64,000 nt of DNA, taken from NCBI GenBank assembly GCA_948794795.1, contig CAQGLR010000002.1, positions 1-64,000 of the forward strand, in the 5' to 3' direction. Position numbers and translations under genes: made by a program. Shown here piece after piece: positions 27,001-34,498 of the stretch; position 1 is the first letter of the stretch; each line of letters opens with the position of its first letter. Source of the DNA: an uncultured Lachnospiraceae bacterium (GTDB lineage Bacteria; Bacillota; Clostridia; Lachnospirales; Lachnospiraceae). Below the pieces are notes generated by a model. That model worked only from the letters and a program-made list of their open reading frames with translations. It did no database searches and was not told the origin of the DNA.

Positions 27001-28614
27001 TGCCGGTTCAATTGAAACATAACTTTCATCACTACATGACCACTTATATTGTGACTCAGTTGTATTAATACCAGAAGCAAGTATACCATATAACTGTTTC
27101 TCTTCTCCTTCATGCATCTGCAATTTAGATATATTAAGTGAAAAAGCATCTGCAACTGTAAGAGTTATTTTTACCTGCTGTCCCTTCTGTATGTCTTTAA
27201 ATTCAGCATTATCAATACTATCCCTGGCTGTAACATAAATAGTAGCTGTTCCAAGCCCAATTGCTTCTAATAATTCTTTGGTACTGTCATATTTAACAAG
27301 ATTATTACTATCTATAGCACCACCTGTCGCTGTTCCTGTACCAGAACCTGGATCAATCCTGACATCAAAATATTTCTGGAGTGAAGCTATTGTTATATTA
27401 AATGCTTCTGAAAGGCTGTATACACCTCCTATGTTTACTGAAACAGTCTTATCTGTAAACTCACTTCTTACATATACACCACCACCAGAAATTACCGGTT
27501 TACATCCTGGTACGTGTTTTTTAGCTTCATCATAACTGTTATATGTACCTGCAACGTAAAAAGATACATGATATGTGCCTGCTTTTGCATTAAGCTTATA
27601 ACTTTTTGAACCTGGCTGCCATATAAGCCTGGCTTCATCTTTACACTCTTCTGTATAATTTCCCTTTGAATCCCTTACAAGTACTTCATTTTCATCTTCG
27701 CCCTTTGTAATTACCCATACAATCTTATCTGATATAGCTTCAAGAGGATTAGTGCCAAAATTAACAGACACTTTTATAAGGTCATTATTTCTCATTTCAA
27801 CTATTTTAGTACAACCACCATACTCACTATGGTTTATTATTGTACCATCTTCAAGCTGGATTTTAGGTCTTACATAAACATCAATTGTATCATGATATTC
27901 ATGGTCTGACTCTGTATAAGAAACTGTTAAAGTTGCATGCCCAGCACCTGTTGCTGACACAGTTTTAGTTGTTGTATTAATATCAATTACATCTTTATTA
28001 GAAGAAGTCCATGTAGTCATTGTATTATCAGCAGCAGAACCATAGTTTAAGTTTAATTTACCAGGCTCTTTTAAAGCACTTGTACCAAACTCAACACTAT
28101 TATCATATAACATTACAAGTGACTTTCTAGCATCCTCATCAAAAATCCTTACCATTTCAGCACCAGAACTTGGGTCAATATATTCATTAATAGAAAATGC
28201 AACACTAATCTGGACCTGGATATTTTTTACTATATTACCTGAACTATCCTTTAATAATACAGTTAACATAGCATTACCAGGTTTGACTACATTTATATTT
28301 ACATTTTGCCCAGTGCTGCTTGTAGAAGGTGTACCATTAGACATTATCTGTAAAACAGTATTATTTACAATTGACCATTCATAATTTGTTACAGTTACAT
28401 CATCAGTACCAATTGTAAATGTATCATTTGACCTTCTCATTGTATAAGAATCATCTACAACATTTCCTTCACTATCTTTTATCTGGTAATAAGGATCTGC
28501 CGCATACGTCTTATCTTTCCTTGCATACGCAAACATACCGGCCACCACTAGAAACAGCGATGCCAGTAATAACATCCACTTATACTTTTTATTCATTCCT
28601 GTAATCTTCTTCAT
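24085..28614 (-). CDS. Giant surface protein with about 14 BIG2 Ig-like repeats
   Basis: The 1509-residue protein has a basic N-terminus, a hydrophobic signal segment (about 14-33) and a possible cleavage after TYAA. The rest is tandem bacterial Ig-like (BIG2) units of 80-90 residues. About 14 are recognised by motifs like VATVNNVGTVTGVKEGKV and IASVSASGRVTGKRIGS. No LPXTG motif, SLH domain or C-terminal anchor is seen, so it may be secreted or held noncovalently. BIG2 domains mediate adhesion or act as spacers; binding partner unknown. ATG at 28614 follows GGAGG. It ends 22 bases before recN, implying cotranscription with a repair gene. Confidence 0.9.
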   Translation of the reverse strand: MKKITGMNKKYKWMLLLASLFLVVAGMFAYARKDKTYAADPYYQIKDSEGNVVDDSYTMRRSNDTFTIGTDDVTVTNYEWSIVNNTVLQIMSNGTPSTSSTGQNVNINVVKPGNAMLTVLLKDSSGNIVKNIQVQISVAFSINEYIDPSSGAEMVRIFDEDARKSLVMLYDNSVEFGTSALKEPGKLNLNYGSAADNTMTTWTSSNKDVIDINTTTKTVSATGAGHATLTVSYTESDHEYHDTIDVYVRPKIQLEDGTIINHSEYGGCTKIVEMRNNDLIKVSVNFGTNPLEAISDKIVWVITKGEDENEVLVRDSKGNYTEECKDEARLIWQPGSKSYKLNAKAGTYHVSFYVAGTYNSYDEAKKHVPGCKPVISGGGVYVRSEFTDKTVSVNIGGVYSLSEAFNITIASLQKYFDVRIDPGSGTGTATGGAIDSNNLVKYDSTKELLEAIGLGTATIYVTARDSIDNAEFKDIQKGQQVKITLTVADAFSLNISKLQMHEGEEKQLYGILASGINTTESQYKWSCSDESYVSIEPAGQYAVIKALKKTPVGFTVKVTLEWTSDEGVTLSAICEITVSESSENFNIIPSTLVMEVGQTQTIKTDINGSADIVWLISDKEVATIVDSSAGTPSAQVTALKPGEVIITALNVSNNAYATCLLTVEQPVTELQIGVDNVAYEVYETVLSKGFVFMQPLYAPEDATDTKFTWAVARGEDVAEIDNTGKVTLLKEGIAMITVKCRTITAYCNLVVKKNPITDIVPDITEIDMVKGDTYTVTTEILPLEPSDKTLIWTSMDSGVASVSNGKITAVGAGSTYITVEAAVADDDGNKASAMIKVNVREKLENIAFESNDTYINVGATKELGIIFTPADGINKKVEFTSSNTSIFTVQNTDNKCMITGVAVGTAILSCVAEDLGPGKVITCTVHVTATAVPATDFAITPADATVDIGKTLQLEKIFTPKEATNQYVTWSSSDTEVATVNNVGTVTGVKEGKVTVSAVYTDTPDRVPWIRTSTITVKDAPVRATSFDVDPATKNIIVGEKFNITPIFTPDNTTNKHVDYQSLDAGVVTVDDKGVVTGVGAGDAVIQCQSEDGGFIATCAVRVDNAIEFSLSPATKEIAVGKSFKLKKVTKPSNANKTATWSTSNASIASVSASGRVTGKRIGSCVISCTITKYNQSARCRVKVAKLNSKVKFDNKNIRIGVGQTHRLKTTVWTNNSSTPKLSWKSANSSVASVNSGGKITGKRVGLTKITATTNDSVRAKATCKVRVIQRISTLSLNTDYAVVYVGRTRKLTAKIKPANTTIKKVKWASGDENIARVTGSGKIRGIAEGNTYITATATDGSNKKARCYVKVLDAVPATSIVVAQTDLTMERGDSAKLTYKVLPNDTSDNIEFASDNKRVATVNNKGNVRAVGTGNATITILATSGVSSTVDVNVVALNKTSLNMRQYDTETLTVIGTSDPITWYTANARIATVANGKVTGRAEGTTYIYAYVNGCRLSCRVTITSVSD

Positions 28615-28620
28615 ATCCAA

Positions 28621-28879
28621 CCTCCATACTATACTGCTCTCACTACTTGTTCATCCCACATAATACGCATGGACACACGTTCTTATAATTATATCAAGCA
28701 TACTGCCATAAAGTGGCAATAAAATGTCTTTTCAGCGTATTTTATAAAAAATTTAATATAAAACATCCAAACTGCAACAATACAATTATATCATTGCAGC
28801 TTTTACTTTTCAATTATTTTATTATCCATAGGATGTAACATTTACGCCTATGCAGGTAATATAGCTGTTTATTGTGGCT
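28621..28879. other. Intergenic region, no feature recognised
   Basis: Between the GH43 gene and the BIG2 gene no reading frame, repeat copy or clear terminator was found. It should hold the BIG2 promoter. Confidence 0.4.
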
Positions 28880-30400
28880 TTATATACCCTGTTCCCAGTT
28901 AAGCCCGCTAAATACAGCCCATTTATCTCCGTTATCGTTTTTATTTACAGCATACATAGCCATTACAGTGCCTGTAAACCCACCTGCTACTTCTGATGAA
29001 AGGTACTTTGTGCCTGCTTTGCCCATAAATACTTCTTCATCACCACACTTTGCATAAAAGCTGTAATCCTCATTAGTAGAAACAACTCTGAAAGAAGCTT
29101 CTTCACTGCCTTGTGCAAATTCTTCTTCCTTTATAATTTGTGTAGCATCACCAATACAAAGCCTTAATATAACGGATTTCTTTCCGTTATTATTACATAC
29201 AGCCAGGTCATAGTGGTGTTTTTCACACAGATAAAATGTTATGCCAGCTTCTTCTGCATCACTATTTACATTAACATTTAACACAGTATTAAACTCTGAC
29301 TGCCTTATTCCCGCAAATGTTGGTGCACTTATATCACTTAAGCCTGCCTTAACGCCTCTTAAACTTAAGCAGCCATCAGCAAATTTATAATTTTCCTCTT
29401 TATATTCCCTTAAATGGCACCATCTTAAAGAACCTGCATCCATTTTATCTAATGAAGCATTATATTTTCCATCATAATTACAAGGCTTTGCATCTATATC
29501 AAGTTCCATTTCTTTACATACAATGCCATCAACACCTGCTGTAAACCATCCATCCTCATTCCAGTGTACAGGCACAATAAATACTTCCCTGCCAAGATGA
29601 TGGAATGGCTGCCACATGCCAGTCTGGCGGAAACCAAGGCAGAACATAAAAGTATTTCCTTGGTCATCCTGTACAAGGTCACCATGGCCAATTCCCTGTA
29701 TAGTGCTTTGGTGCCCTCCAAGGTTCCTGTTAGTAAGCACTGGATTAGCTGGATATTGTTCAAATGGCCCATATGGGCTCTTTGCCCTTGCATATGTAAC
29801 CATATGTCCATATTCTGTGCCACCCTCTGCTGCCATAATATAATACCAGTCACCAAAATGGTAAAGGTGTGGTGATTCAAGATACCTCCCGCCACTGCCT
29901 TTCCATACAGGTTTGCTTTCTGTAAGCTTCTTACCTGTTGCTGCATCAATTTCGCACTGGAATATACAGCCATTATTATCTGCTGGGTCACTTCCATTAC
30001 TCATAAAATAAGTTTTGCCATCTTCAAAAAACAATGATGGGTCAATACCATCTTGTTCAACAAATACAGGCTCAGACCATTCACCATATATATTATCGGT
30101 ATAAACATAAAAATTCTTATGGTATGTATCATTAGTAGTTACCATATAAAAACGCCCATTATTATAACGTATAGTTGGCGCAAAAACGCCTCCTGAACTG
30201 TCTATTTCATGCAAATCCACCTGTGTTTTACGTGTAAGGCAGTGCCCAATCTGCTTCCAGTTAATTAAATCTTCACTCTCAAATAATGGAACTCCTGGAA
30301 AATATTCAAACGAACTGCACACCATGTAATATTTTCCATTTGCCTTACATACACTTGGGTCTGGATAAAACCCCCTTATAATTGGATTAGTTACCTTCAT
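28880..30400 (-). CDS. Glycoside hydrolase family 43 (xylosidase/arabinofuranosidase-like)
   Basis: The 506-residue protein has a five-bladed beta-propeller GH43 catalytic domain (about 1-310). It starts NPIIRGFYPDPSV, with Asp14 as general base, DGIDPSLFF carrying the pKa-modulating Asp, and YLESPHLYH with the general acid Glu. The C-terminal 180 residues resemble the beta-sandwich (DUF1349-like) of GH43_11/12 beta-xylosidases. There is no signal peptide, so it should act on imported xylo- or arabino-oligosaccharides. No transporter or other hemicellulase is adjacent. Exact substrate not determinable. Confidence 0.9.
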   Translation of the reverse strand: MKVTNPIIRGFYPDPSVCKANGKYYMVCSSFEYFPGVPLFESEDLINWKQIGHCLTRKTQVDLHEIDSSGGVFAPTIRYNNGRFYMVTTNDTYHKNFYVYTDNIYGEWSEPVFVEQDGIDPSLFFEDGKTYFMSNGSDPADNNGCIFQCEIDAATGKKLTESKPVWKGSGGRYLESPHLYHFGDWYYIMAAEGGTEYGHMVTYARAKSPYGPFEQYPANPVLTNRNLGGHQSTIQGIGHGDLVQDDQGNTFMFCLGFRQTGMWQPFHHLGREVFIVPVHWNEDGWFTAGVDGIVCKEMELDIDAKPCNYDGKYNASLDKMDAGSLRWCHLREYKEENYKFADGCLSLRGVKAGLSDISAPTFAGIRQSEFNTVLNVNVNSDAEEAGITFYLCEKHHYDLAVCNNNGKKSVILRLCIGDATQIIKEEEFAQGSEEASFRVVSTNEDYSFYAKCGDEEVFMGKAGTKYLSSEVAGGFTGTVMAMYAVNKNDNGDKWAVFSGLNWEQGI

Positions 30401-30459
30401 AATTTTTACTTTCCCCGTTTCTAAAGTATTTTACCTTCTATAAAATATATCCACACATA

Positions 30460-31203
30460 TTATTCATCCCAGTTATGGTATACATCCTGTACATCATCAT
30501 CCTCATCAAGCAGGTCAAGCGTACGCTGCAGCTGCCTGATATCATTTTCATCAGTAAGTGTTACATAATTCTGTGGTATCATTGTAACCTCTGCGCTTGC
30601 CATTGGAAGCTTCTCTTTCTCAAGTGCCTCACGTACTGCACTGAAATCACCAGGTGATGTGATTATTTCATAAGAATCCTCTTCTTCTGAAAAATCTTCT
30701 GCACCTGCATCAAGCGCAAGCATCATTATATCATCTGCTTCCATTTCTATATTATTATCATCCATTTCTTCTTTTGAAATGATAATCTGTCCCTTTTCAT
30801 CAAACATATATGATACACAGCCCTGTGTCCCGACACTTCCGCTTCCCTTAGTAAATGCATTACGCACATTGCTTGCAGTACGGTTCTTATTATCTGTAAG
30901 TGCTTTTACTATAATTGCTGTACCATTTGGCCCATATCCTTCATATGTCACTTCTTCATAATTAACATTGCCAATATCACCTGCTGCCTTTTTAATTCCA
31001 CGCTCAATAGTGTCATTTGGCATATTATTAGCTTTAGCTTTGGCAATAACATCACGCAGCCTGCTGTTATTCTCAGGGTCGGCACCCCCCTCTTTAACTG
31101 CAACTGCTATTTCCCTTCCTATAATAGTAAAGATTTTACCTTTTTTAGCATCATTTTTTTCCTTTTTATGCTTTATATTCGCAAATTTTGAATGTCCTGA
31201 CAT
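30460..31203 (-). CDS. YebC/PmpR (TACO1) family protein
   Basis: The 247-residue protein begins MSGHSKFANIKHKKEKNDAK and has ENNSRLRDVIAKAKANNMPN and YEGYGPNGTAIIV, the family hallmarks. YebC-family members have been described as DNA-binding regulators and, more recently, as translation factors for difficult (for example proline-rich) sequences. Length is standard. RBS GGAAGATAAAT lies before the ATG. No ruvC is next to it. A repeat element starts about 120 bases upstream. Confidence 0.92.
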   Translation of the reverse strand: MSGHSKFANIKHKKEKNDAKKGKIFTIIGREIAVAVKEGGADPENNSRLRDVIAKAKANNMPNDTIERGIKKAAGDIGNVNYEEVTYEGYGPNGTAIIVKALTDNKNRTASNVRNAFTKGSGSVGTQGCVSYMFDEKGQIIISKEEMDDNNIEMEADDIMMLALDAGAEDFSEEEDSYEIITSPGDFSAVREALEKEKLPMASAEVTMIPQNYVTLTDENDIRQLQRTLDLLDEDDDVQDVYHNWDE

Positions 31204-31320
31204 TTATTTATCTTCCTTTCATATCATATATTCCTTAAAATTGCCTGTCTTATATACATTACCACTTTTTTTAAATATTGTCTATGCAGAAAGAATTAAG
31301 TTTAATAATTTTAAAAAATT

Positions 31321-31577
31321 TAACCATTTTTTTAATACACAGGTATTTTGACTCTGGCAATTCCAAAGTTTTACCAATGGCAGCACGCTTACGCTTGGAT
31401 GGGATACGCAGTGGTGCATAAAGCCCCAGATGCTTAATAGAAACAAATATTTCTATTAAGCATTAAAAACGGGGCTTAAGCACCAGCGTCCCCATAACAG
31501 CTGCCTTATGGTAAAACATTTGGAACTTACCAGAGTAATATAGTCTTTGTATAATTTAAAAAGTGAGGAAACTCAAA
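31321..31577. repeat. Long inverted-repeat element, copy 5
   Basis: The arms TCTGGCAATTCCAAAGTTTTACC and GGTAAAACATTTGGAAC...CCAGA pair. The core GGGATACGCAGTGGTGCATA (31402 on) faces GGCTTAAGCACCAGCG (31473-31488). The apex CTTAATAGAAA/TTTCTATTAAG is nearly identical to copy 6 in opposite orientation. The right end GAGGAAACTCAAA directly abuts a truncated nuclease-like gene. Confidence 0.82.
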
Positions 31578-31827
31578 TAATAGGGAAAGCGGGCTTGGAA
31601 GATATGATTTAACCCTTTATACACAAAGGATACGTAAAGGGAGGGCTATTATACTGGAATTTAAAGTAGCAAGCAATATAAACGGGCTGGAAAAGGGCTA
31701 TGAAGAAGCACTTGGACAAATAGAAAGACTGCACTATGATAATAATATTATAAAAGAAGGCTACACAGATATCCTTAAATATGGGTTATGCTTTTATAAA
31801 AAAGAATGTCTGGTAGTACAAGGATAA
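31567..31827 (+). pseudogene. 3' remnant of an AAA-ATPase/PD-(D/E)XK (DUF1703-type) gene
   Basis: This in-frame stretch without a start codon reads NNRESGLGRYDLTL, then GRAIILEFKVASNINGLEKG, then EALGQIERLHYD, and ends KYGLCFYKKECLVVQG. The order matches the C-terminal PD-(D/E)XK-like domain (D...ExK) of the AAA-ATPase/DUF1703 family that is abundant in Lachnospiraceae. The ATPase domain of some 400 residues is missing; its place is taken by repeat copy 5, whose right end joins the remnant. Either the element inserted here or a deletion fused them. Not expected to be functional. Confidence 0.8.
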
Positions 31828-31835
31828 TATAAAAT

Positions 31836-31881
31836 GTTTCCATATCCTTTTAATAAAAAATATTTAAAGGGATATGGAAAC
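31836..31881. terminator. Long hairpin after the nuclease remnant
   Basis: GTTTCCATATCCTTT and AAAGGGATATGGAAAC form a stem of about 15 bp between the remnant (plus) and argR (minus). A-rich on one side, no clean T-run. Confidence 0.5.
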
Positions 31882-31908
31882 GGAATTATACTGCTATTAA
31901 TAACATAA

Positions 31909-32370
31909 TTATGTCTTCCCTTCTTTCATAAAACTGTCAATCTTACCCATAACCCCGGCAACTTCCCCTGTTGACCTGACAGCACACATAACCGTATCAT
32001 CACCTGCAATAGTCCCTACAACGCCTGGTATTTCAATATTGTCAATAGCAGCTGCCACTGCCATTGCCATACCAGAAAGTGTTCTTATCACAAGAATATT
32101 TTCTGCTTGTTCCATCCATAAGAAACCATCCCTTAACACACTTACATACTTTCTGTAAAGGTTAGTTTCTTTTTCTTGTAACTGTGTATATTTCTGGTGT
32201 ACTCCGTCTACTGCAACTTTAGTAAGCTTAAGTTCCCTTATATCCCTTGATATAGTTGCCTGCGTAACTGGAAAACCAGCCCTCTCAAGGCACTCACCAA
32301 GCTCTTCCTGGGTTTCTATCTGGTATTTTCCAATAAGTTCCAGTATCTTAGCCCGTCGCTCTATTTTCAT
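31909..32370 (-). CDS. argR: Arginine repressor ArgR
   Basis: ArgR is the hexameric, arginine-responsive regulator of arginine synthesis and catabolism. The 153-residue protein has an N-terminal winged HTH (TQEELGECLERAGFPVTQAT, then ISRDIRELKLTKV) and a C-terminal oligomerisation/arginine-binding domain with GTIAGDDTVMCAV. ATG at 32370 follows GGGGGAATGTT; a longer frame runs into repeat copy 6 and is rejected. argR after nadK and before recN is standard; here the spacing to nadK is about 400 bases because of the inserted element. Confidence 0.95.
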   Translation of the reverse strand: MKIERRAKILELIGKYQIETQEELGECLERAGFPVTQATISRDIRELKLTKVAVDGVHQKYTQLQEKETNLYRKYVSVLRDGFLWMEQAENILVIRTLSGMAMAVAAAIDNIEIPGVVGTIAGDDTVMCAVRSTGEVAGVMGKIDSFMKEGKT

Positions 32371-32452
32371 AACATTCCCCCATACCACCAATATCATTAA
32401 CTTAAAGTTTTTGATTTTGAAAATTAAAATGTACACAAATTTATTAGCTCTA

Positions 32453-32722
32453 GGGCGTGTTTTAAAATTACTTTTAATTAAATTGCCCAAAGAGTATATT
32501 ACGCTGGCAATTCCAAATATTTTACCAAAAAGCAGCTGTATGGGGACGCTGGTGCTTAAGCCACGTCTTTAATGCTTAATAGAAACTTTTGTTTCTATTA
32601 AGCATTTGGGGCTTTATGCACCATTGCGTACCCATCCAAGTGCAAACGTGCTGCTGTTGGTAAAACATTTGGAATTGCCAGCGCCATATAATTTGTATAC
32701 TTTTTAATTTCCAAACACGCCC
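32453..32722. repeat. Long inverted-repeat element, copy 6
   Basis: Terminal inverted repeats GGGCGTGTTTTAAAATTA and TAATTTCCAAACACGCCC are the longest ends in the family. The core runs opposite to copy 5: GGGGACGCTGGTGCTTAAGCC then GGCTTTATGCACCATTGCG. The apex is CTTAATAGAAAC/GTTTCTATTAAG. It lies between nadK and argR, so an operon transcript would carry it with the CGCARTGG strand first. Confidence 0.85.
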
Positions 32723-32767
32723 TGGCATCTCCAGCAGGCAGCAGTTTTCCAGATATGCCCTGTTTCT

Positions 32768-33634
32768 TTATGCCTGGTTAAGCTTCTCCCTCATCCTCTC
32801 ATAGAACCCTATTCCAGAAAGCTTTATAATCTGTGTTACTGCATGTGGCACTTCAATTACAAGCCTGTCACCTGTAGCCAGTCCACCTACGTTCCTTCCA
32901 TCTGCAGCAACAACTGCAAGGTCTTTGCCTGTATCCTTTGTCTGTCCGATTTCAAGAGTTATCCTGTCTGATGCATCCACAATAAGGCTTCTTTTATTAA
33001 GTGAATGAGGACATATAGGCGTAACTATTACAGCCTTAAGGTGGGGCACCAGTACAGGTCCTCCTGCCGAAAGGTTATATCCTGTTGAACCAGTAGGGGT
33101 TGATATTATTATACCATCTGCCCTGTAAATATCAGCAAGTTCATTATTTAAAAATACCTTTACTGTAATAAGCCTTATGCCACCCCTTTTACTTACAACA
33201 ATATCATTCAGGGCATAACACGATGAACGGCTGTCAGGCTGCTTAAAATAAGAAATCTCCTTAAGCATTATACGGTTCTCTATTTCATAATTATTATTAA
33301 CAAGCTTCTCTAATGCATTATCAACATTATTCCGCTCCACTTCTGTAAGAAAACCAAGGTTTCCTGTGTTTACACCAATAATAGGAAGTTCTCTATGTAC
33401 AAGGTCTATCGCTGCCTGTATCATTGTCCCGTCGCCGCCCAGGACTATTGCACACTCAGTATTACCTGGTATCTTTGACACATCTGTAAAATGCCTTATG
33501 CCTGCTGAAGAATACATACGGTTCTCAAGTATAATACACTGTTTTCCACGTTTATCCATATATTCCATAATATGTTTTGCCATATCATGGTTTGCGCTTT
33601 TATCACTATTTGTAATAATACAAAAATGTTCCAT
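32768..33634 (-). CDS. nadK: NAD kinase
   Basis: NadK phosphorylates NAD to NADP in the cytoplasm. The 288-residue protein has the GGDGTMIQAA motif with the catalytic Asp, NTGNLGFLTEVE, and TPTGSTGYNLSAGGP. Preferred start is ATG at 33634; an in-frame TTG three codons upstream is too close to the GAGG. It follows tlyA by 12 bases. Confidence 0.95.
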   Translation of the reverse strand: MEHFCIITNSDKSANHDMAKHIMEYMDKRGKQCIILENRMYSSAGIRHFTDVSKIPGNTECAIVLGGDGTMIQAAIDLVHRELPIIGVNTGNLGFLTEVERNNVDNALEKLVNNNYEIENRIMLKEISYFKQPDSRSSCYALNDIVVSKRGGIRLITVKVFLNNELADIYRADGIIISTPTGSTGYNLSAGGPVLVPHLKAVIVTPICPHSLNKRSLIVDASDRITLEIGQTKDTGKDLAVVAADGRNVGGLATGDRLVIEVPHAVTQIIKLSGIGFYERMREKLNQA

Positions 33635-33646
33635 AATAGCCAATCC

Positions 33647-34498
33647 TCACTTATCCAGGCTGTTATGTGCCTGTCCTGTAATATCCGCTGCCAGCTGCAT
33701 ATACCTGCTTTTAAATATTTCCTTTGCTTCACCAAGATTCAGGCTTTCTGTACCACCTGATTTCTTTTCAATATAAAGAAGATATTCTATATTGCCTTCT
33801 GGCCCTTTTATAGGCGAATAGCTTAAATCTATAATACTAAACCCTTCTGACAATACATATACCATAATATTTTCCAGGACTTCCAGGTGTACTGCCTGGT
33901 CACGGACAACACCCTTCTTCCCTACCTTTTCACGTCCTGCCTCAAACTGCGGCTTTACAAGGCACACTATCCTTCCTCCGTCTTCTAGTATATCACGTAT
34001 AGGGACAAGCACCTTCGTAAGTGAAATAAATGCAACATCTATTGACACAAAGCTGATTTTATCTGGAATATCATTATGTGTTATATATCTTATATTGGTC
34101 TTCTCCATAGAAACTACACGTTCATCCTGGCGCAGCTTCCATGCAAGCTGGTTTGTACCAACATCTACAGCATATACTTTACTTGCACCATTCTGTAACA
34201 TACAGTCTGTAAACCCTCCTGTAGAAGACCCTGCATCCATACAGACCATTCCTTCAAGCCTGATATCCCATAATGAAACTGCCTTTTCAAGTTTATAGCC
34301 GCCCCTGCTGGCGTATTTCATGGCAGCAGCTTTTACCTCAATATTGGCATCTTCTTCAAATGTACTTCCTGCTTTGTCCTCACGCTGCCCATTGACAAAT
34401 ACATCCCCTGCCATTATAACTGCTTTCGCCTTTTCCCTTGATTCTGCAAGGCATCTTTTGACAAGAAGGACATCAAGCCTTTCCTTTTTCTTCTTCAT
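33647..34498 (-). CDS. tlyA: TlyA-family rRNA methyltransferase / hemolysin A-like
   Basis: The 283-residue protein has an N-terminal S4 RNA-binding domain (about 5-65, RLDVLLVKRCLAESREKAKA) and an FtsJ-type Rossmann domain with the SAM motif MDAGSSTGGFTDCML. TlyA methylates 2'-O positions in 16S and 23S rRNA in mycobacteria; the clostridial ortholog (YqxC type) is less studied. It overlaps the 3' end of dxs by 26 bases, indicating translational coupling, and precedes nadK, the usual order. Confidence 0.92.
   Translation of the reverse strand: MKKKKERLDVLLVKRCLAESREKAKAVIMAGDVFVNGQREDKAGSTFEEDANIEVKAAAMKYASRGGYKLEKAVSLWDIRLEGMVCMDAGSSTGGFTDCMLQNGASKVYAVDVGTNQLAWKLRQDERVVSMEKTNIRYITHNDIPDKISFVSIDVAFISLTKVLVPIRDILEDGGRIVCLVKPQFEAGREKVGKKGVVRDQAVHLEVLENIMVYVLSEGFSIIDLSYSPIKGPEGNIEYLLYIEKKSGGTESLNLGEAKEIFKSRYMQLAADITGQAHNSLDK

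Noticed and set aside
24085..28614. BIG2 repeats considered as tandem DNA repeats or a CRISPR-like array
   Set aside because: The repeats are protein modules with divergent codons; no identical short repeats with regular spacers exist in the window.
33647..34498. tlyA as a true hemolysin
   Set aside because: S4 plus FtsJ-type methyltransferase domains show an RNA methyltransferase; the hemolysin name is historical.
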